From JALOOE01 sp964423545 (GTDB lineage Bacteria > Chloroflexota > Anaerolineae > CG2-30-64-16): a stretch of 10,324 bases of DNA. This document shows, one piece after another, positions 6,766 to 10,324 of the stretch. The stretch's first letter is position 1. Each line of letters begins with the position of its first letter. The notes below the pieces were generated by a model. The model saw only the letters and a list, made by a program, of their open reading frames with translations. It was not told the origin of the DNA and made no database searches. The translations under genes were made by a program, and so were the position numbers. Location of the stretch: NCBI GenBank assembly GCA_964423545.1, contig CAYRFV010000205.1:1-10324 (forward strand), read 5' to 3'.

Positions 6766-7986
6766 TCAGTTCCAGAAGAAAGCTCGCGTCTCGCTGGGCG
6801 GGCTGAGCTCGATCACCCGCTCACCGCCTTTGCCGTCTGTTGCCAGCTGGACGACCTGCACCGACCACCGGTACTCGCGCGCGGGCTGATCCGCTTTTCC
6901 CCAGAGCCAGGGAGGCACCGGAAAGCTGGTTGACTTCCAGTCGAAGGTGCGGGTGACGGGCGCCCCTTGTTCGGTGCTCGAGATGCTCACGCGATAGACG
7001 GTTCCCAGCGGGAGATTCTCCTTTGTCTGCCACTGCAGCACGATCGTGGCCGTCTCGCCGGTGCTCGAATTGCGGTCACCGGGCATCAGCAGCAGCGGCG
7101 CCGACAGGCTGGGCAGGGGCGTCTGCGTCGGCGCCGGGGTGGCTGTTGGGACGGGCGTGAACGTCGACGGCGAGACGGTCGGCGCGGGAGGTGCAGTCGG
7201 CGCGGCGGCCGGCGTGCTAGTCGCTGCGCTGGTGGGCGCAACCGTGGAAGTCGGGCTGGCCTGCGGCACAGGTGTTTGCGACGGACTTGGCCCGCTCGCC
7301 GCCGTCGCAGTGGCGGTCGCAGTCGCGACTGCGGTCGGGGTCGCCGCCGGGCGCGTTGGCGCCGGCGTGACCGTCGGCAACCGCAGCTTGTCTCCGGGAC
7401 GAATCATGGTGTTCTGGTTGATGCCGTTGATCGCAGCAATCGTTTGCCAGGGCAGATCAAGCTTATCACCGATGAGCATGAGCGAATCACCCGGCACGAC
7501 GATGTATTCGGCCGGGCCGCCGGTAGGGGTCGCCGTCGGCGCCGGCGAGGGAGTGGCCGACGGCAAACGGGTTGAGGTCGCCGATGGTGTATGCGTCACA
7601 GTCGGTGAGGGCGATGCTGGCCTGGCGGCGAAAGCGCTCTGCGTCGGCGTCGCGGTGGGCGTCACACCTTCAGGCACCTTCACCAGACTGGAGAGCCTGG
7701 CCTGCGCCGCCGCGGCTTCCTGTTTGACCTCTTCGACCGGTAGCCTGCCCCAGCCCCAGTAGGCGACAAACGCCAGAATCAACGCCAACGGAAGCCAAAG
7801 CGCCCAGCGCGGGCCCGCAGGCGCCAGGTTTCGACCACAATGCGGACAGACGGCTAACTCGATCGACGCGCGGCCGCCGCAGCGCGCACAACGGATGTCG
7901 CGCCTCTGCCGCCGCTGGCGCGCACCGCACTCAGGGCAGATTGCGATGCCCTGCTGAAGGCGTGTGCCGCAGCGATTGCAGTACAT
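6766..7986 (-). CDS. Membrane protein: two zinc ribbons, TM, Pro/Thr stalk, LysM, C-terminal beta domain
   Basis: A 406-residue mosaic protein. Residues 3-20 (CNRC, CPEC) and 33-50 (CARC, CPHC) form two zinc ribbons. A hydrophobic helix at about 61-80 follows. A Pro/Thr/Ser/Ala-rich stalk (109-158) leads to one LysM domain at 160-204 (EYIVVPGDSLMLIG, then INGINQNTMIRPGDKLRLP), which should bind peptidoglycan or another GlcNAc polymer. A second stalk (205-294) leads to a C-terminal domain (295-406) with alternating strands (ATIVLQWQ, YRVSIS, EYRWSVQVV) like a fibronectin-type fold. The simplest topology puts the zinc ribbons inside the cell and LysM outside. Start: ATG at 7986, with AGAGG 9 bases upstream; a TTG at 7995 directly abuts that site and is too close. 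The AGAGG overlaps the end of rseP, implying coupled translation. The biological role is unknown. Confidence 0.9.
   Translation of the reverse strand: MYCNRCGTRLQQGIAICPECGARQRRQRRDIRCARCGGRASIELAVCPHCGRNLAPAGPRWALWLPLALILAFVAYWGWGRLPVEEVKQEAAAAQARLSSLVKVPEGVTPTATPTQSAFAARPASPSPTVTHTPSATSTRLPSATPSPAPTATPTGGPAEYIVVPGDSLMLIGDKLDLPWQTIAAINGINQNTMIRPGDKLRLPTVTPAPTRPAATPTAVATATATATAASGPSPSQTPVPQASPTSTVAPTSAATSTPAAAPTAPPAPTVSPSTFTPVPTATPAPTQTPLPSLSAPLLLMPGDRNSSTGETATIVLQWQTKENLPLGTVYRVSISSTEQGAPVTRTFDWKSTSFPVPPWLWGKADQPAREYRWSVQVVQLATDGKGGERVIELSPPSETRAFFWN
7105..7374 (-). repeat. Low-complexity DNA coding the distal Pro/Thr/Ala stalk
   Basis: This stretch encodes about 90 residues made almost only of Pro, Thr, Ala, Ser and Val, including TAVATATATATAA (217-229). 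At DNA level it is imperfect GCGAC/CGCCAC-type codon repetition. It is in frame within the LysM gene and works as an extended, probably surface-exposed spacer. Such tracts often vary in length between strains. Confidence 0.7.
7513..7662 (-). repeat. Low-complexity DNA coding the proximal Pro/Thr/Ser stalk
   Basis: In-frame Pro/Thr/Ser-rich stretch of about 50 residues between the membrane helix and the LysM domain (for example SPSPTVTHTPSATSTRLPS at 125-143). It would carry LysM away from the membrane toward the cell wall. Confidence 0.65.
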
Positions 7987-7995
7987 CGCATGCAA

Positions 7996-8000
7996 CCTCT
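7996..8000 (-). promoter_or_regulatory. Ribosome binding site selecting ATG 7986 for the LysM protein
   Basis: AGAGG on the minus strand overlaps the TAG stop of rseP (7999-8001) and lies 9 bases before ATG at 7986. The TTG at 7995 begins immediately after it, so ATG is the better start. Confidence 0.65.
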
Positions 8001-9090
8001 AGGGGACGATCGATGGGAATGTGCCGTTGATTAACGAGGAAACCTCGCGAATCGTCATCAGGCTGACCAGAAGCAACAGGAGGCCCAGGCCGGCGAGGTG
8101 CACCAAGCCTTCCTGGGCGGGCTCAACCCGCTTGCCGCGCACCGCCTCCAGCAGCACAAAGACCAACCGTCCACCATCCAACCCCGGAATCGGCAGCAGA
8201 TTGGTGATGCCTAATGCCGCACTCAACAGCGCCATGAACACCAGGATCGGCTCAATCGTCGCTCTGGCGACAGCGGACCGAACGACGTCGCCCGTTGTCA
8301 CAGCGATGCCGACCGGCCCCATGAAACCGGCGTCGCCGATGGGCCGGCCTTCGCGAATCAGCATCGCGGGCACCATGAAGGTCATGCTGATCACATCGCC
8401 GGTGCTGCGCAGACCGGCCCAAGCTGCCTCCCACAGGGTCGCAGGCCGCACGGCCGTGCCGATGCTGACACCCAGCGCGCCCTGCCCAGCCGGCGGATCG
8501 GTGCGCGGCGTCATCGTGATCTCCAGCGTTTGGAGTTGGCCCGACGGATCCGCTCGCACCACCTGATAGACGATCGCTTTGCCCAGGTGTGTGCGCGTGT
8601 ATTTCTGCAGATCGGTCGGCGAGGCGATGGCGATGCCATCCGCGGCGACGATGCGGTCGCCCATCTGGAGCTCGGCCGACGCAGCCGGCGAACCGGGGAC
8701 CACGCCGTTGATCACTGCGCCGGGACGCGAGGCATCCGGCATACCGTTCATCAAGGCGACGACGGCGAAGAGGATGACCGCTAACACGAAGTTCATGCTG
8801 ACGCCGGCCAGCAGCACTGCGGTGCGGGCGCGCCTGGATGCCGCGGCGAAGCTGCCCGGATCTGTCGGATCGTCCTCCCCACGCATCTTCACATAGCCGC
8901 CAAATGGAATCGCATTGATAGCATAGACGGTGCCATTCCGCTCACCGACCTTGACGAGCCGCGGCGGAAAGCCGAATGCGAATTCCTCAACAATGATCTT
9001 GTTGCGCTTCGCCACCAGGAAGTGCCCGAGCTCATGCACGAACACCAGGATACTCATCACAATCACGAAGGACACGATGGTTATTAACAT
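7999..9090 (-). CDS. rseP: RseP-type site-2 protease (intramembrane zinc metalloprotease)
   Basis: A 363-residue intramembrane protease that cuts transmembrane substrates such as anti-sigma factors or leftover signal peptides within the membrane. The zinc site is complete: HELGH at residues 19-23 in the first helix (His19, His23, catalytic Glu20) and NLLPIPGLDGGRL at 297-309 with Asp305 as third ligand. Other family marks are FAFGFPPRL (37-44) and INAIPFGGYVKMRGED (58-73). A single PDZ domain lies at about 122-198 (VVPGSPAASAELQMGDRIVAADG). Length and the single PDZ resemble Gram-positive RasP and other bacterial homologues more than the two-PDZ E. coli RseP. The start is supported by GATGAGG at 9096-9102, 5 bases before the ATG. 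It is the first gene after the promoter at 9178-9206. No substrate anti-sigma factor is recognisable nearby; the FecR-like protein is a single-pass protein but has no visible sigma partner. Confidence 0.97.
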   Translation of the reverse strand: MLITIVSFVIVMSILVFVHELGHFLVAKRNKIIVEEFAFGFPPRLVKVGERNGTVYAINAIPFGGYVKMRGEDDPTDPGSFAAASRRARTAVLLAGVSMNFVLAVILFAVVALMNGMPDASRPGAVINGVVPGSPAASAELQMGDRIVAADGIAIASPTDLQKYTRTHLGKAIVYQVVRADPSGQLQTLEITMTPRTDPPAGQGALGVSIGTAVRPATLWEAAWAGLRSTGDVISMTFMVPAMLIREGRPIGDAGFMGPVGIAVTTGDVVRSAVARATIEPILVFMALLSAALGITNLLPIPGLDGGRLVFVLLEAVRGKRVEPAQEGLVHLAGLGLLLLLVSLMTIREVSSLINGTFPSIVP

Positions 9091-9177
9091 GGAAGCCTCA
9101 TCCGCCCAGGGTTAAATACACGCTACGTGAAATGCTGTCACTGGAATCTCGCTATCGCAATCGACAAGCCAACTGCT

Positions 9178-9206
9178 ATTATACCGGCAGATCGGGCGTC
9201 TCGCAA
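9178..9206 (-). promoter_or_regulatory. Sigma-70-type promoter for rseP and downstream genes
   Basis: On the minus strand TTGCGA (9206-9201) and a perfect TATAAT (9183-9178) are separated by exactly 17 bases. Transcription would start near 9171, giving a leader of about 80 bases before the rseP ATG at 9090. This is the clearest promoter in the window and suggests that rseP and at least the next two genes are transcribed separately from IPK. Confidence 0.7.
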
Positions 9207-9222
9207 GGCGCGCGCCTTACGA
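9201..9222. repeat. Inverted repeat overlapping the -35 box of the rseP promoter
   Basis: AAGGCGCGCGCCTT at 9205-9218 is a perfect 14-base palindrome. Flanking TCG (9201-9203) and CGA (9220-9222) also pair, with one mismatched pair between, giving 22 bases of near-perfect dyad symmetry. It covers the -35 hexamer, the position expected of an operator for a dimeric repressor. As RNA it could also form a short GC hairpin, but no T-tract follows. Confidence 0.45.
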
Positions 9223-9285
9223 TCTGGCGCTGATCTGCATGATTTGTTCGGACCGGTCGCGCACCCGGCTCGATCGGAACCGGGC

Positions 9286-10134
9286 TCAGCCGCTGGCGCC
9301 GCGCCAGGAGCGCGTGTCTGTGTGCAAGATGCGTGTGCCGGCATGCGATGCGGGATCACCTAACACCGAGCGGACCAGTCCCGGCGTCAGGCCGGAGACG
9401 ATCTGGACACAAGACAGACCAGGCGACTGCTGCGCCAGCGCCAGCATGTCGCGCACCTTGGCGACCATGCCGCCGGTGACATCGACACCCCGCGAGCCAC
9501 CGAGCGCCTGCGCCAACCCAGGCAGCGTTTCGGGTGTGATTTGCGGGACCAGCTCGCCCGCAACGCCGCTGGCGGGATCTGCCGACAGCACACCGGCCAC
9601 TTCCCCCACAAGGATGACGCGCCGCGGCCGCAGCCGCGGCGCAAGCCACGCGAAAAGCTCCTCGGTGGAAACAATGGTGCCGCCGCGCACCCTATCCAGC
9701 GCGACATCGCCGTAGATCACCGGCGCCAGTCCGTGTTCCAATGCGACCCGGATAGGACGCTCCTCCAACGCGAGCAGTTCCCCGTCCTGGCAGTGCGCTG
9801 AAGCCGATGGCTGAATGCCGAGCGCCGGCACGCCTGCCTGCCACAGCGCATCAACGACCAGCCGATTGAGCTGCGCCGCGGCGCGTGCCGTCTCGGCGTA
9901 GCCGAGCCAATCCTCCGGCGACTGGACACCGGCGCGCGTGTTGTGCGTGTGCGCGGCCATATGGCCGAACGATCCACTGCCGTGTCCGATCAGCAGCCGC
10001 AGATCGGGGCGATCTGCCAATGCGCCTGCGATTTCATCCGCCAGCCGCGCCAGCACCGTGCCGCGCAACGCCTGGGGGCGGGTCTTGTCGGTCAACAGCG
10101 AGCCGCCGAGCTTCACGAAGACGAGTTCAAGCAT
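9286..10134 (-). CDS. ipk: Isopentenyl phosphate kinase
   Basis: A 282-residue amino-acid-kinase-fold enzyme that phosphorylates isopentenyl phosphate with ATP to give isopentenyl diphosphate, the last step of the alternative mevalonate branches in archaea and some Chloroflexota. Seen motifs: VKLGGSLLTDK (7-17) for the ATP phosphates, IGHGSGSFGHMAA (49-61) with His58 at the position of the catalytic histidine that defines the IPK group, IYGDVALDRVRGGTIVSTEE in the middle of the protein, LVGEVAGVLSADP for nucleotide binding, and DVTGGMVAKV near the C-terminus. Start: ATG at 10134 places the glycine loop at residue 8 as in other IPKs, but has no Shine-Dalgarno. A TTG at 10161 would add nine residues and has AGGTGG 10 bases upstream, so it remains possible. 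It follows the aconitase X-like gene by 48 bases and precedes rseP by 195 bases. Confidence 0.93.
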   Translation of the reverse strand: MLELVFVKLGGSLLTDKTRPQALRGTVLARLADEIAGALADRPDLRLLIGHGSGSFGHMAAHTHNTRAGVQSPEDWLGYAETARAAAQLNRLVVDALWQAGVPALGIQPSASAHCQDGELLALEERPIRVALEHGLAPVIYGDVALDRVRGGTIVSTEELFAWLAPRLRPRRVILVGEVAGVLSADPASGVAGELVPQITPETLPGLAQALGGSRGVDVTGGMVAKVRDMLALAQQSPGLSCVQIVSGLTPGLVRSVLGDPASHAGTRILHTDTRSWRGASG

Positions 10135-10171
10135 GGGTCGTGTGCCAGAGCCGGCAATCAAGAGACTGAAA

Positions 10172-10177
10172 CCACCT
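10172..10177 (-). promoter_or_regulatory. Possible ribosome binding site for an upstream TTG start of IPK
   Basis: AGGTGG on the minus strand lies 10 bases before TTG at 10161 and 37 bases before ATG at 10134. It is the only Shine-Dalgarno-like sequence in the gap, so it favours TTG, while family alignment favours ATG. Confidence 0.35.
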
Positions 10178-10182
10178 GTCCG

Positions 10183-10324
10183 TCATCGACAGTCCCGTTC
10201 CGTTCGCGTCTCCACGACGACTGCGTCATCTTGCACCACGACCCAGTCTCCGTCGTGAATCTGGCCGATGTCGTCCCGATCCACCATCGGGAGAACGGCG
10301 ATGATGGCGCCGACAGCGACGATG
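10183..10324 (-). CDS. C-terminus of aconitase X swivel-domain (DUF126) protein, possible phosphomevalonate dehydratase small subunit (partial)
   Basis: Only the last 46 codons are inside the window, ending in TGA at 10183-10185. The translation begins IVAVGAIIAVLPMVDRDD and continues to IHDGDWVVVQDDAVVVETR. This follows the pattern I know for the end of the aconitase X swivel domain: ..alGAivA.iP.vDr.d...l.dGD.V.vd.d.g.V.v. In archaea that small subunit, with a separate large subunit, dehydrates mevalonate 5-phosphate to trans-anhydromevalonate 5-phosphate, upstream of a UbiD-type decarboxylase and IPK. The neighbouring IPK gene, 48 bases downstream on the same strand, fits that pathway. The fragment is short. 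The mobile phosphohistidine domain of PEP-utilising enzymes has a similar GD.V.V ending and is the main alternative, though IPMVD-like text and the IPK neighbour favour aconitase X. Confidence 0.6.
   Translation of the reverse strand, partial: IVAVGAIIAVLPMVDRDDIGQIHDGDWVVVQDDAVVVETRTERDCR

Noticed and set aside
7046..7762. Plus-strand Val/Gly/Ala-rich open frame opposite the LysM gene
   Set aside because: It is the complement of the Pro/Thr/Ala stalk codons; the minus strand carries zinc ribbons and LysM.
9264..9284. CCCGG/CCGGG inverted repeat just after the IPK stop, a possible terminator
   Set aside because: Only 5 pairs with an 11-base loop, and no T-tract follows on the minus strand.

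Overview
The window is GC-rich, densely coded bacterial chromosome. The gene set fits a Chloroflexota (Anaerolineae- or Caldilineae-like) genome: isopentenyl phosphate kinase beside an apparent aconitase X swivel-domain gene, a zinc-ribbon/LysM membrane protein with Pro/Thr-rich stalks, a single-pass FecR-like protein, and a GT39-type glycosyltransferase. The assignment rests on gene content only; there is no marker gene here to settle it. I see no rRNA, tRNA, CRISPR array, insertion sequence or prophage gene.

Layout. Bases 1-450 (minus) hold the N-terminal 150 residues of an HD-domain nucleotidase-like protein that runs off the left edge. Facing away from it is a complete pterin-4a-carbinolamine dehydratase gene (541-891, plus); the two share a short intergenic space centred on a palindromic -10-like sequence. 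Everything from 888 to the right edge is on the minus strand. Read in the direction of transcription (right to left) the order is: an aconitase X small-subunit-like fragment (10183-10324), isopentenyl phosphate kinase (9286-10134), a 195-base spacer with a good sigma-70-type promoter, the site-2 protease RseP (7999-9090), a zinc-ribbon/LysM membrane protein (6766-7986), a HEAT-repeat protein with a very acidic tail (5606-6760), an AEC-family transporter (4621-5532), a TPR protein (3999-4601), a FecR-like membrane protein (2671-3894) and a large membrane glycosyltransferase (888-2660). The last gene converges on the dehydratase gene and their stop codons overlap.

How the genes may work together. 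IPK with the aconitase X-like fragment points to an archaeal-type mevalonate branch for isopentenyl diphosphate. The genes from rseP to the glycosyltransferase are tightly packed (gaps of about 5 to 104 bases) and mostly encode membrane or envelope proteins: protease, LysM protein, transporter, FecR-like protein and lipid-linked-sugar glycosyltransferase, plus two repeat-scaffold proteins. They could form one or two envelope-related transcription units starting at the promoter at 9178-9206. Shared function is inference from order and topology. No gene-free stretch exceeds 300 bases.
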